From contig NC_003076.8 in NCBI RefSeq assembly GCF_000001735.4, positions 1,240,001-1,304,000 of the forward strand: a DNA stretch of 64,000 nt, read 5' to 3'. Below are positions 39,867 through 53,720 of the stretch, one piece after another (within the stretch, counting starts at the first letter, position 1; every line of letters starts with the position of its first letter). Position numbers and translations under genes: made by a program. Source of the stretch: Arabidopsis thaliana (Eukaryota > Streptophyta > Magnoliopsida > Brassicales > Brassicaceae). The notes below the pieces were generated by a model. That model saw nothing but the letters and a program-made list of their open reading frames with translations. It was not told the DNA's origin and did no database searches.

Positions 39867-41587
39867 ATGGCAGCAACCTTACCTCTATCTCCGATCAATC
39901 ATCAGTTGTGTCGGTTCGGGAACAACTCTTTGACGACTCACCGGTTCTGTTCTCCTGGCTTCTTGATTTCTTCTCCTTGTTTCATTGGTTTGACCGGAAT
40001 GGGCTCTGCTACTCAGTTACGTGCTCGTCGTTCTCTGATCTCTTCAGCAGTTGCGACGAATTCGCTGTTGCATGACGTCGGAGCCACCGTGGCAGTGCTT
40101 GGTGGAGCATACGCGCTTGTCTTAAGCTTCGAGAGTCTCACCAAGCGAAACGTCATTCAACAGGTCTCTTAATAATCGTTTTAGTTATCCACACAATTTC
40201 TCCGTTTACAATTCCAGTTTTATTCGAACACCACTATATGTTGAAAGAAGTTTCTCAAGTTGTGTTTGCAGTAGTACTCATTAGAAACAATGATAAGCCT
40301 AGGAAATTTTGTTGTGAATTAGTTTTTTCATTCTGAATTTTTATAAGAATTGGTAACACCTTAGTAAGCAGTATACCACTTTATCATGACCAATCGGTAA
40401 AGCGGACAAGAACAAAGTGGTCCAAAAATATTTACCGCTTTATATGTTACCACTTTTCCTAACCTCCCTTTTAACTATCCGTAATCGCCTACCGCTAAAA
40501 ACATATACCGTTCCTTTGTGTTAACAAAGTAAGAAAAGGAAGAAACAATAACTTTGATTGTTTTATGGTGAGCAGAGTTTGAGCAGAAAGCTTGTGCATA
40601 TACTCTCAGGTCTGCTTTTCGTACTTGCGTGGCCAATCTTCAGGTATTGCTTTCTCTCTATGTTTGTAAATCTCTCTGTACCTTTTAAACATGTATAGCA
40701 TTCTGATTTCTTTTTACTCATCTTTAAGTTTAGCGGATCGACCGAGGCTCGATACTTTGCTGCTTTTGTTCCGTTAGTGAATGGCTTAAGGCTTGTTATT
40801 AACGGACTATCCATTTCCCCAAATTCGATGCTAATCAAATCCGTCACAAGAGAAGGGAGAGCAGAGTAAGTTGTCTAGTTTTTTTTTCCAACTTTGATAT
40901 GATTTTTCAACAATCTGATTACACATTTCTTGTTTTCCAACCATCACAGAGAGTTGCTTAAAGGTCCTTTGTTCTACGTTCTAGCTCTTCTTTTCTCTGC
41001 GGTTTTCTTCTGGAGAGAGTCTCCTATCGGTATGATCTCGTTAGCAATGATGTGTGGTGGCGATGGTAAATTTTCTGTCAAGTACTACTGTATAACTATT
41101 ACTACAATTTACAAAATGCGCATAAATGTACTAACTAAGTGCTGCATCAATATGTCTATGTAGGAATAGCTGATATAATGGGACGTAAGTTTGGGTCAAC
41201 TAAGATACCTTACAACCCAAGAAAGAGTTGGGCAGGAAGCATCTCCATGTTCATCTTCGGCTTCTTCATCTCCATCGCGTAAAAATATTACCAATCCCAC
41301 TATTAATCATCAAAATGTCTCCTTCTTGACGACGAACAAGTCTTAAGAACTGAGATGAGTTTGCTACTAAACCTAACCGTTTTCTTTTGTAATTTTGCAG
41401 ATTACTTTACTATTACTCAAGCCTTGGGTACCTTCACATGAACTGGGAAACGACCTTGCAGAGAGTAGCAATGGTCTCAATGGTCGCCACGGTAGTCGAG
41501 TCGCTACCCATCACCGATCAATTAGACGACAATATTTCGGTTCCTCTGGCTACTATTTTAGCTGCTTATTTAAGTTTCGGATATTAG
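39867..41587 (+). CDS. VTE5: Phytol kinase VTE5, plastid
   Basis: Six exons (39867-40163, 40576-40643, 40734-40865, 40950-41065, 41164-41278, 41401-41587) join to 304 residues. The first ~60 residues form a Ser/Arg-rich plastid transit peptide (MAATLPLSPINHQLCRFGNN). The rest is a multi-helix membrane protein of the CDP-alcohol/dolichol-kinase-like family: LHDVGATVAVLGGAYALVLS, SRKLVHILSGLLFVLAWPIF, LLKGPLFYVLALLFSAVFFW, GDGIADIMGRKFG, NPRKSWAGSISMFIFGF. The RKxxH, GDG(I/F)AD and KSWAGS motifs are the family's conserved cytidylyltransferase-like signatures. VTE5 (At5g04490) phosphorylates phytol released from chlorophyll, feeding tocopherol synthesis at the chloroplast envelope. Intron 1 (412 bp) contains a cluster of a repeated octamer, reported separately. 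Confidence 0.96.
40374..40497. repeat. Clustered ACCRCTTT octamer within VTE5 intron 1
   Basis: Six close relatives of ACC(A/G)CTTT occur in both orientations within about 125 bp: forward at 40375-40382, 40434-40441 and 40449-40456; partial forward near 40491-40497; reverse at 40399-40405 and 40414-40421. An exact 8-bp inverted pair (TAAAGCGG 40398-40405, CCGCTTTA 40435-40442) sits among them. Such arrays resemble subterminal repeats of small non-autonomous DNA transposons, but terminal repeats and target-site duplications were not established. Confidence 0.45.
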
Positions 41588-43603
41588 ATTAATCCCTCAT
41601 AAACCGAATGTGTATATACGTATTTTTTTAATGAATCCGACCTTACAAATGTTTCCACGATTACGGTACTAGTTGCATAGATTTTACCTCCGAGTCTCTG
41701 ACCTCTGCCATTTACATAATGATTCAAATATTCATAGCTAATCTTGTTTCGGGTTAGTATACTATACTTAGTAGTAGTGTTCGATACATAGAAAGCAAAA
41801 TGGAACACCAAAAAGATTATAGGACATTTAGTATGATGTTTTGAAAACATAGTGTTAGCTAGAAACTATATGGGTGATGTGAATTTCCTAGAAAATATAT
41901 AGGTATAGTTAAACTATAGTGCTATCAATGTAATGTATTCAAATCAAGAAAAAGATACCTAACAACAACTATTATGACTTTGAGATTCACGAGAGGTTAG
42001 CATTGAAGCATTGTTGACAATTTACGATATTTTGTAAATGTTTTCACTAAAAAAAACATTTAAGAAATACTTTTTCTCTTTTTTTTTTTTTCTTTTTTTT
42101 TTCATTTAAGAAATACTACATTACAAATGTTAGGAAACTTCGTCGAAAACTCAAAATATTCTCTATTGTGCATGACATCTAAAATGGGCAACTCTGTATT
42201 TGTGTCCAAATCAATGAACCCAGTCTATGAGAAAGAAAATCTGTCTTTTGAACTATTTTGTTGTTACCTAACAATTGATTTGAATTCGTGATGGAATCCA
42301 GGATTCAAGTTTCTTCCGAAAATTGATCAATATTGGGTGCATCTGATTTCAATTATTAAGTCATGAAGACAGTAAAAAGCAAAGATATTTTACGAAAAGA
42401 TGAATTCAATAATTTCAAAATTCAAAAAGTTTGTGTTTCCATGTTGGAACATAATTACTATTAAGGGAATCCCCCTTAATATAGTATCTGAGTCATTCAC
42501 AGATACACAATTATATCCGATTGACATATTGCCATTTCGGTAAATACGATTCTAACATCTAGAGAGAAAACTACATCTGTAAAGAAACCATTTAGGGGGT
42601 ATGTAGGAGCCTAGCAGATTTAATAAAACAGTTTTTATTTTATTTTTTTGGGTAATCTTTACTATTGTAGTGTGAATTGTTACTTGAAAAGTTTTGAAGA
42701 CTTTTATTCTGTAAACGCTCTAATTGATAAGAATTTTTCATATTTTTGTATTCTAATTGCAATTTTTGGATTTCTTGCTATATATACTCGTGATCAAATT
42801 TAGAAATGGAAATATTAACTATGAAAGAAAAGAAAGACGATAGTGTATATAGACTTACACCAACAATGTTAACTCCTTTTCACATGGCACTATAATTTTA
42901 CTGTGAATATGAAAAGTTTCTTGACAAAAATAAAACAAAATGATATAAATAGATCATCAACATCTACCATTCTATTTTTAGATCGGATACAAAAACAGAT
43001 CACACGACCTATATATTCTATGCCCAACTTTAATTTGAATCTTTTGAACAAAAAAACCTTAATTTGAAGACTTAGAAAACGTACGTCCCCTAAATTAAAT
43101 GCGTATTTGATAGTATCCAATGTACTTATTAATTTGTAGTACTTACTTTTTTTTGTAGTTCGCATGTATCCAAAAAATTGCGGTGAAGGACATATAGAAT
43201 TAAACCGGACAAATACTGACGTAATCCGAAGCGGCCGGTTCTGGTTTACACGCGTGGAGCGGTAGGTTTAAACGTGTCACTCAAAAAGCAATTCAAAAGG
43301 GGTACTTTAGTAAAATAGACAAACATGCCAAGTAACGTTTCCGCTTCTCTGCATTAAACACTCGTCACCTTTATAATTCCTCTGCAACGCAGCGAGAATG
43401 AGATCTCTCTCTCTAACCTTAAATGGAAACAATCGATATAAATTAAGTAGAGAATACAAAATATTTTGTAATTAAGGAATTTAATTAGTAAATTTTTGAA
43501 TTCGTAATTAACAAAAAAAAAAAAATTAGGAAAAGAATAAATTTTGTACGGCGATAATTACACGGTTTCGCCGCCGAGAGGAGGAAGAAAAATTCGTTTT
43601 CTG
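41588..43603. other. Intergenic region VTE5-GINT1
   Basis: About 2 kb with no credible ORF. A 15-bp unit (CATTTAAGAAATACT) occurs at 42057-42071 and 42103-42117, flanking a T/C-rich tract. A TATA-like CTTTATAATT lies at about 43369-43378, near the likely GINT1 transcription start, followed by a CT-rich leader with an upstream ATG near 43397. Confidence 0.5.
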
Positions 43604-46155
43604 ATGATGGAAGAGACGACGGATAACACCGGAACAATCAGCTCGCAGAAGAACGTTGCTGCTTCTGGTCACAATCATCACCACCGTTACAAATATATCT
43701 CAAATTACGGCGTCGGGAGGCGTTTTCTGTTCTTCGCTTCCTGTTTTGGATTTTACGCTTTCGTGGCTGCGACGTACGCGTGGTTCGTGTTTCCGCCGCA
43801 TATCGGTCGTACGGATCATGTATCGTCGTCTTCCTTAGGTTGCAGAGAGGACAATGAAGGTTCATGGTCCATTGGTGTTTTCTATGGAGATTCTCCCTTC
43901 TCTCTCAAACCAATCGAAACCGTGAGTTTCTCAATTTTTTTATTTTAGGTCTGTTTTTTTTCCTTAGATCACAGGTAATTGTTTGATCTCGGGTTCATGA
44001 ATTTTTTTCAATCAAAACAGAGAAATGTATGGAGAAACGAGAGTGGAGCATGGCCTGTGACTAATCCAGTAATAACATGTGCCTCCTTCACCAATTCTGG
44101 TCTTCCAAGCAACTTTCTAGCTGATCCTTTTCTTTATGTACAGGTATGTTCAAGTCTGATCTCTCTTTTTTGCTCTGTTTCTCTTCTGAAATCTCTGAAT
44201 TTGGGTGATTTGTGGTCATTAAACAGGGTGATACTCTTTACCTCTTCTTCGAAACTAAAAGCCCCATTACAATGCAAGGGGATATAGGAGCTGCTAAAAG
44301 TATTGATAAAGGAGCTACTTGGGAACCTCTTGGTATAGCTTTGGATGAAGCTTGGCACTTGTCTTTTCCATTCGTCTTCAATTACAACGGAGAAGTAAGT
44401 TTATCAGTTACCTACAATGACATAGTTTTAGATCATGCATTTCTCTAACTCTTTTTTATTCAAAAGATATACATGATGCCCGAGAGTAATGAGATTGGAC
44501 AGCTTAATCTCTACCGTGCTGTTAACTTTCCATTAAGTTGGAAGCTGGAGAAAGTTATCTTGAAAAAGCCTCTTGTTGATTCGACCATAGTCCATCATGA
44601 AGGAATCTATTGGCTAATCGGATCAGATCATACTGGTTTTGGGGCGAAGAAAAATGGACAACTAGAAATTTGGTATAGTAGCTCTCCTTTAGGGACATGG
44701 AAGCCACACAAGAAGAATCCTATCTACAATGGTAAAAGAAGTATTGGAGCAAGAAACGGAGGCAGAGCGTTTCTATATGACGGGAGTCTTTATCGTGTTG
44801 GTCAAGATTGTGGTGAAAATTACGGCAAAAGGATACGTGTTTCTAAGATTGAGGTTCTTTCCAAGGAAGAGTACAGAGAAGTTGAAGTCCCTTTCTCTTT
44901 GGAAGCGTCGCGTAAAGGTAAAAATTCTTGGAACGGGGTTAGGCAGCATCATTTTGATGTGAAACAGCTAAGTTCTGGTGAATTCATTGGTCTTGTTGAT
45001 GGTGACCGTGTAACTTCAGGCGATCTGTTTCATCGGGTTATTCTTGGTTATGCCTCACTTGCAGCTGCTATTTCCGTTGTTATCTTACTTGGCTTTTTGC
45101 TTGGGGTTGTGAACTGCATTGTTCCATCAACCTGGTGTATGAACTACTATGCGGGGAAAAGAACCGATGCGCTCCTGAATCTCGAAACTGCGGGTTTGTT
45201 CTCAGAAAAGTTAAGACGGATTGGTTCTCGCTTGAACCGAGTACCGCCTTTTCTCAGAGGATTCGTGAAGCCTAATTCCTCCATGGGGAAATTTACGCTC
45301 GGTGTTATAGTCATTTTAGGACTTTTGCTCACATGTGTAGGCGTGAGATACATCTACGGTGGAAGCGGAGCCGTTGAGCCTTATCCATTCAAAGGTCACT
45401 TGTCTCAGTTTACGTTAGCAACTATGACTTATGATGCTCGTCTCTGGAATCTGAAAATGTACGTAAAGCGTTACTCTCGTTGTCCATCCGTTAAAGAGAT
45501 AGTTGTCATATGGAACAAAGGACCGCCTCCTGACCTGTCCGAGCTAGACTCCGCGGTGCCAGTCAGAATCAGAGTCCAGAAACAGAATTCTCTGAACAAC
45601 AGATTCGAGATCGATCCGCTGATTAAAACCCGAGCCGTTCTTGAGCTTGACGACGATATAATGATGCCTTGTGATGACATTGAAAAAGGGTTTAGAGTTT
45701 GGCGGGAGCATCCAGAGAGACTGGTCGGATTCTACCCGCGTTTTGTTGATCAAACCATGACTTATAGCGCAGAGAAGTTTGCAAGAAGTCATAAAGGATA
45801 CAATATGATTCTCACGGGTGCAGCGTTTATGGACGTTCGCTTTGCCTTTGATATGTATCAATCAGATAAAGCGAAACTTGGTCGGGTATTTGTGGACGAG
45901 CAGTTTAATTGCGAAGACATTTTACTGAATTTCCTGTACGCGAATGCTAGTGGATCAGGAAAGGCTGTGGAGTATGTGAGACCGTCTTTGGTTACAATTG
46001 ACACTTCGAAATTTTCCGGTGTAGCGATTAGTGGAAACACGAACCAACATTACAGAAAGAGAAGTAAGTGTCTCCGGCGATTCTCGGATTTGTATGGAAG
46101 TTTGGTTGATCGAAGATGGGAATTTGGTGGGAGAAAAGACGGGTGGGATTTGTAG
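43604..46155 (+). CDS. GINT1: GINT1, glucosamine inositolphosphorylceramide transferase (GT64)
   Basis: Four exons (43604-43921, 44021-44143, 44227-44394, 44467-46155) join to 765 residues. There is a membrane helix at about 41-62 (FLFFASCFGFYAFVAATYAW). A luminal stretch of about 75-385 with repeated LADPFLY, GDTLYLFFE and GIYWLIGSD motifs looks like a glycoside-hydrolase-43-type five-blade propeller. Two more helices lie at about 395-420 and 479-500. The GT64 domain spans about 515-755: FTLATMTYDARLWNLKMYVK, EIVVIWNKGPPPD, NNRFEIDPLIKTRAVLELDD, and the metal-binding DDD at 598-600. I recognise it as At5g04500, GINT1, a Golgi enzyme adding N-acetylglucosamine to inositolphosphorylceramide sphingolipids. 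The paired-Met start follows a TTG-led in-frame extension, so the first ATG at 43604 is chosen. Confidence 0.93.
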
Positions 46156-47234
46156 ATCAGTAGAGTTACTTGTAGGGCAAGTAAGTAGTTCTTCAAAAAA
46201 AACAAAAATTAAGCCACAGCTCTTTCTTGATATATTTTTTGTTGTAGGTTCAAAATGTAACTTTAGCTTCTTCTTCTTCTTCTTCTTCTTTTTTTTTTAA
46301 TTTCTCTTTCGTATTGTTAGATATTTTAGAAAATGGTGAATGGACAACGATTTCTGATTTTCGTTAATATTTTCTTAGGAGCAAATATTTCGTTTACGTA
46401 TGTTCAATCATAAATTTAAAGGTCAAGTTTGACATATTTTTCAAAGTTTGGGGCTGTCATTACAGTATTCATTCAATAACAGTACTGGGCTGAATTGCAG
46501 TTTGGGCTAAAGGACGACTTGTATTGGGCTGAACTTGTTTAATGACCGTTTGTGTGTTATACAATACTAGAACACAGTCCTACTTTGAAACACCAAAAAA
46601 GAGTAGAAATTCAACGCAAATTGTGAAGAACACACAGAACAAACCACACAATATGTACTAGCACAAACCAGAATTAAACATTTAACAATATGTACTCAAC
46701 AAACCAGAATGCTATATCTACTAGACTACTAGTAGTATAGAACCATAATTGCACATTAACGAAATATAAAAATATATAATCATCCATAATTATTTATTGT
46801 ATTTTGGAATGAATCTAAATTTAAGCCTAAGCCTAGTAATGAGTGAGAGCATTGGTTATTGAATCGAACGAATCATTGCAAAGAGCCAAAGATCCAAAAT
46901 TTGCAACAAAAACAAAAACTCTACCAAGTGAAGAAGAAAGAGAAGTGTCACATCTCTCTCTCTATCTCTTTGATCCAAACAAATTCCCTCATATATCTCT
47001 GCTCTCTCTTCCCAATATTCTTCCTTTTTCTTCAATCGAGATTTTATCGCTTTTTGATTCGAGAATTTCGAAATCGGAACCCACCACCACCACCCTCCAT
47101 CGTCGCCAACAGATCCAACGGTTCTCTGATTATTTTTATTTGAAAATTGTCTTCTTTGTTCTCCCTCTCGCTGGGTTTGATTCTGAGATTGATTAATCTA
47201 AATGGGTCGCATCGAGATTTAGAAGAAAAGGGAA
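46156..47234. promoter_or_regulatory. Intergenic region GINT1-PDK1 including PDK1 leader
   Basis: It holds a (CTT)n microsatellite (about 46267-46290) just after GINT1 and three TGGGCT motifs near 46488-46531. An imperfect 26-27-bp direct duplication (46648-46674 and 46685-46710) and a perfect 12-bp palindrome ACTACTAGTAGT (46725-46736) follow. The last ~300 bp are a CT-rich probable leader with a short uORF. Confidence 0.55.
47202..47222 (+). promoter_or_regulatory. uORF upstream of PDK1
   Basis: ATG at 47202 starts a six-residue reading frame (MGRIEI) ending at TAG 47220-47222, twelve bases before the PDK1 ATG at 47235. It is out of frame with PDK1 and so close that scanning ribosomes would need leaky scanning or very rapid reinitiation. 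The A at -3 (AAATGG context) is favourable for initiation. Confidence 0.7.
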
Positions 47235-49681
<2,447 letters not shown>

Positions 49682-50011
49682 GACAAACTCCACTGAAGAA
49701 TGGTTCTGTTAATTTCCTCGTTGGTGTTTTGTCTTTCCTTCAAGATTTTAAACTGACCAAACTCCATTCTTCATATGTTTTTTCTATTTCACGCATCCTT
49801 GAAAAGACCAGTTGGACACAAAACTGAAAAACTGCTTTTTGAATCCTTTGTATAAGTCAAACAAATGTATTACAAGGTTAAAGTTACATGAGATACTGAA
49901 TTCAAGCATGAGTGCTCCTTTCACAAAACCGTGGTAAGTTGGTAACAACAGTGTTGAAACATCAAGTATGTGAAAAGATAAGAAGAAAAGCAGTAGACTT
50001 GTTGGATTTTG
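49682..50011. other. Convergent 3' region, PDK1 / DUF455 gene
   Basis: 330 bp between the two stop codons, AT-rich, enough for two short 3' UTRs, which may overlap. Nothing else seen. Confidence 0.5.
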
Positions 50012-51063
50012 CTAGGCATTGCTCTCTTTGACAGCAAGAGGTTCATACCATTGAGGACCAAAGCCAGCAGCTTTTCTTGCTTCAGCATTAAAAGGCGGTT
50101 TCAACGGTCCTCTGAAATGCTCCCTTACAACCGAATGAAACTTGTTGATTATCTCTTCATTGCTATCATCTGATTCTTTGCTGCTGATGGTGAATTCAGG
50201 ATCCTTGGACCGTTCACATAGATACTTAAACCATTTTACTCCAGCTGCACAGTGAGTGATTTCTTCAGGGTACACAACTTTCTCTAGTAAATCTGCTGTC
50301 TCGTTATCGCCTCCATTCCTAAACCGAGATATCGTTGTGGGCAGTACATCAAGCCCTCTAGCCTGCAAATATACTATTTTAGTGACTAAGAGGCAATCAA
50401 AACAGAGTAAGTTACAAGAAGTTGAAATGGTTTCTCACCTCGTGAACGCAATGCTCTATAGCCAAACGAGCCAAAAGATCGTGAGATGTGGCAGTAGCAG
50501 AGTCCCAAAGACCGTCATGAGCAGGCAATGCACCGTAACTAGAACCAATTTCCTCAAGCCGAGCTGCAAGCAAAGTGAAGTGACGACCTTCGTCCTGAGC
50601 AACACGAACAAAATCCGTAAAGAAGTCTCTTGGCATCTTCTCTTGCTTGCCAAAACGAGCAATTATATCCTGCAGATTGATTAAACATTCCCCAGAATCA
50701 GCAAAAATGCAAAACCTTTAAGATAGATAATCATCATCATCATCACAGTTCAAAAATCAATCCTTTTACCCAAGATAAGTCAATAGCCCAACTTTCAGTA
50801 TGAGCAAGACTATGAACAATTGCTTGCCTGCTCTGTAAGCTACCAGCTCTTCCCAGCTTCGGCATCAAACTTGGAGACACCAGTTTCACCGGAAGTCGAG
50901 CCGGTCTGTCCGGGACGGGGAAGTCGACGGTGGGATCGTAGGGTTCGGCGATTGCACCTTGAAGCCATTTCACGGCTATCGAATCGCCAAGTCGTGCTTT
51001 TTCGTGCGGGTCTGATGTGTTCAGAATCCTGATCGCCGATTCAATTAGGGTTTCGCAATCCAT
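50012..51063 (-). CDS. DUF455 ferritin-like protein
   Basis: Three exons on the minus strand (51063-50770, 50669-50439, 50362-50012) join in frame to 291 residues. Motifs of the DUF455 ferritin-like family are visible: QAIVHSLAHTESWAIDLSWD, FVRVAQDEGRHFTLLAARLE, LAIEHCVHEARGLDV and VVYPEEITHCAAGVKWF. Glu residues and ExxH pairs (E-G-R-H and E-I-T-H) are placed as in di-iron carboxylate four-helix proteins, so metal binding is likely. No transit peptide is obvious. The substrate and pathway are unknown to me; I recall the locus as At5g04520. It is tail-to-tail with PDK1. Confidence 0.88.
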
Positions 51064-52221
51064 CTCTATATTTCCTTCTAGTTTTTCCCGGCGGCGAGAT
51101 GTGTAAAAGAAAAAAAAAAACATTTCAACGACGTCGAGCGTAGATAGCACGCGCAACATAGAGCGCGTCGATAAGTCTCGTCCTCAACCAAAATGTCTTC
51201 GGTTTTTTACATTTTAATCTACCAATAGGAATTATTTGATAAGGTATATTTTTTTTTACAAGCAAATTGTAACATGCATGCATTAGTGGAGAAAAAAAGC
51301 CATGGGCTTGTCTTCTTCTTTTTTTTTTTTTGTCAATTAGGGCTTGTCTTCTTCTCAACGTCTCTTCTTTGTATATGGCCATCGAAAACGAAACAACAAT
51401 TATTTTTCTTTGTTCTTTTAGATATATTCCTATAGGTTACACAACAACATTGACAAGCACAAGGAGGATTCATGCTTATGTTCTTTTTCTATTACTTTTA
51501 GTCTAGGAAGACAAGTAATGTTGTTATTGGTTTCTGATATAACTTGAATCGGAACGTAGGACCACCAGTAATTTTTAACTCGTTCTGTTCTAATATCTAC
51601 TTTAGTGTAAAGATTATTAAGAGCAAACACAAAACGGTGCTCTAATTTTATTTTATTTTTCCCTTAATCTTGTAGACTCGTAGGACCACCAGTAATTTTT
51701 CTGTTTTTAAAAAAGGCTCCACAATCTAACAATAAAACTGATTGCATTCAAAGGCAATGTCAGAGAGTTTGACACATCAATATATTTTTGTGTAAATTAT
51801 AGTCGACATGCATATCAATTACGATCTGCGAACACACATGAAATTTATTGTTGAGTCTTACTCATAAATGGGTATGCCACAATAATGTAATTCTGACAAA
51901 ATAAATGCACCAACTTGAATACACACTCTTTTGTTACTGTTCTAAAATATCAACCTCTACACACCAATTGGTCGTTTACTAGTCAATTCTACAATCAAAT
52001 TGTAAAAAATAAAATAAAATACAAAACAACGCCAATTAAACATGCTTTAATTATTTATTTCAAATTTTAAAAAATAAAAATCAATCGTCGACTATAGCCG
52101 TCTAAACATTCCAAATAATCCAAAGTTCGAAATATTGCCTGATAAAGAAACATTTCATATAATAATTGATTGACAAATATATTAAAAAGAATCGATCTTG
52201 TTATTTTCTGCTTACTTGTGA
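51064..52221. other. Intergenic region between DUF455 promoter and KCS19 3' end
   Basis: About 1.16 kb holding the DUF455 gene's promoter and leader (left) and the KCS19 3' UTR (right). A 22-bp exact direct repeat occurs at 51555-51576 and 51679-51700 (core CGTAGGACCACCAGTAATTT). No gene seen. Confidence 0.6.
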
Positions 52222-53616
52222 TCAATCAACACGAACGAAGCTCATGGTATCGTCGTTGATCCAATCATACTTCTCAACGAATGGATTAGGGATTCTCGAC
52301 AATTCCGGATATCGATCAACTGAATCTTCCCAAACATTCTTATCATCAAGATCCTTTAGAACCTCCCAAACACAATTATTAGACTCGAATCCAGCTCCCA
52401 TACTCATCATTAGTATCTTCTCACCTTTCTTTAGTCTGTTCTTAGCTTCCATGTAGCCAAGAACATACCATAAACCACCAGAAGATGTGTTCCCGAACCT
52501 ATGAAGCGCCATTCTCGCTGGCTCGATGTCGAATTCCGTGAGCCCTAAGCTTTTCCCAACTCCTTCGATAATCGCTCTTCCTCCCGGGTGAATACAGAAA
52601 TGTTGCAACCCTGTTTTTAGGTTTAGACCTATCCCTGAGCTCGCGGGCTCTCTTTTCGCGGAGGTTCTTCGTTTAAGCGCGCGAACTATTGCATAGCGGA
52701 TCAGTTCCTTGACAGGCAAGACTCTAGGGAGGAGAACTTGGAGGTTCTTGGTTAGGGCTCGAGCTGCGGCTTTTTTTAGGTATTTGGTTAAGAGAAAGCC
52801 TGGATGACCATCTCTGTCCTCCATTTGTATGCAGCACGAGTAGGCCTCGTCGTCTGAGCCAACATGAGCCCGGACCACTGTCACGAGCTTCATCAAAGCC
52901 TGGTTCTTGAACCTAGCTGCGTTGGTTAACAGAACAGAGCTTCCTCCGGCACGGAAGAGACAGTTTGAGAGCATCATTGACCTATCTTTACCGCAGTACC
53001 AGTGAGGACCCATTGTCTCGGTGCTAACCACGAGTGCGAGAGCGTTTTCACGAGTTTCGAACATCCTTTGCACGATATCTATCGATATAACGCTCGCGCT
53101 ACACCCTAGTCCCGAGAGATTGTAGGATTTGATGTCTTCTCTCATCTTGTATCTGTTGATGACTCGTGAGGTTAGGGAAGGAGATGGAGCGAAGAGTGAG
53201 ACGTTGACAACGAGAATATCAATGTCTGAAGGAGAGATTGAGCCTTTTGTCTTGTGGAAAAGCTTGTCGAGAGTGTCGAACATGATCTCGTCCATTTCGG
53301 AGTGAGCGTCAAGGAGAGTAGGAGAGTCTTCTCTACCTTCAAGCACATTTCTTGGGCCGTACGTTTCCTCTCCTATCCCGGAACTAGCCATAGTACGAAG
53401 GAGAAACCTGTACTCTTCAAGACCCAAGTTCTTGTTTCGTTGAACGACCTTAGCACAAGTCTCGGTGTCGAGTTTTCTCTCTTCCATGCCCTTGTAGCAC
53501 TCGTAGTGAAGCATGTAGCAGTTTCTCTGGTTTCTTCTTTTGAAAACAAACTTGAAGATGTAGAAAACGAAGAGAGTGGAGAGTAGGAGAAGAGAAGAGA
53601 GTGAGAAGAGCTCCAT
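52222..53616 (-). CDS. KCS19: 3-ketoacyl-CoA synthase KCS19
   Basis: Single-exon ORF of 464 residues. A hydrophobic N-terminal segment (about 3-25, LFSLSSLLLLSTLFVFYIF) anchors it in the ER. The FAE1-type condensing-enzyme residues are all present: nucleophile C172 in LSGLGCSA, H251 in RAHVGSDD, H339 and H343 in HFCIHPGG, H372 and N376 in ALHRFGNTSSGG. It catalyses condensation of malonyl-CoA with a long-chain acyl-CoA, the first step of very-long-chain fatty-acid elongation. It is somewhat shorter than most plant KCS enzymes (usually around 490-520) because the N-terminal membrane region is short. I recognise it as At5g04530, KCS19. A TATA box about 100 bp upstream supports this start. Its own substrate range is not readable from the sequence. 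Confidence 0.95.
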   Translation of the reverse strand: MELFSLSSLLLLSTLFVFYIFKFVFKRRNQRNCYMLHYECYKGMEERKLDTETCAKVVQRNKNLGLEEYRFLLRTMASSGIGEETYGPRNVLEGREDSPTLLDAHSEMDEIMFDTLDKLFHKTKGSISPSDIDILVVNVSLFAPSPSLTSRVINRYKMREDIKSYNLSGLGCSASVISIDIVQRMFETRENALALVVSTETMGPHWYCGKDRSMMLSNCLFRAGGSSVLLTNAARFKNQALMKLVTVVRAHVGSDDEAYSCCIQMEDRDGHPGFLLTKYLKKAAARALTKNLQVLLPRVLPVKELIRYAIVRALKRRTSAKREPASSGIGLNLKTGLQHFCIHPGGRAIIEGVGKSLGLTEFDIEPARMALHRFGNTSSGGLWYVLGYMEAKNRLKKGEKILMMSMGAGFESNNCVWEVLKDLDDKNVWEDSVDRYPELSRIPNPFVEKYDWINDDTMSFVRVD

Positions 53617-53712
53617 GGAAGAAAGAAACAGAGAGTAGAGAAGGAAAGAGAGTGAGTGAGAATTAAGTGAATTGTGTTATCAAATTGTGTCAAAGTTGCA
53701 GGAAATGTACGG

Positions 53713-53720
53713 ATTTTATA
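53713..53720 (-). promoter_or_regulatory. Predicted TATA box of KCS19
   Basis: TATAAAAT on the minus strand, 97-104 bp upstream of the KCS19 ATG, implying a leader of about 70 nt. It is an exact match to the plant TATA consensus at a sensible distance. Confidence 0.65.

Noticed and set aside
53254..53586. 110-codon plus-strand ORF
   Set aside because: Antisense shadow of the KCS19 coding exon.
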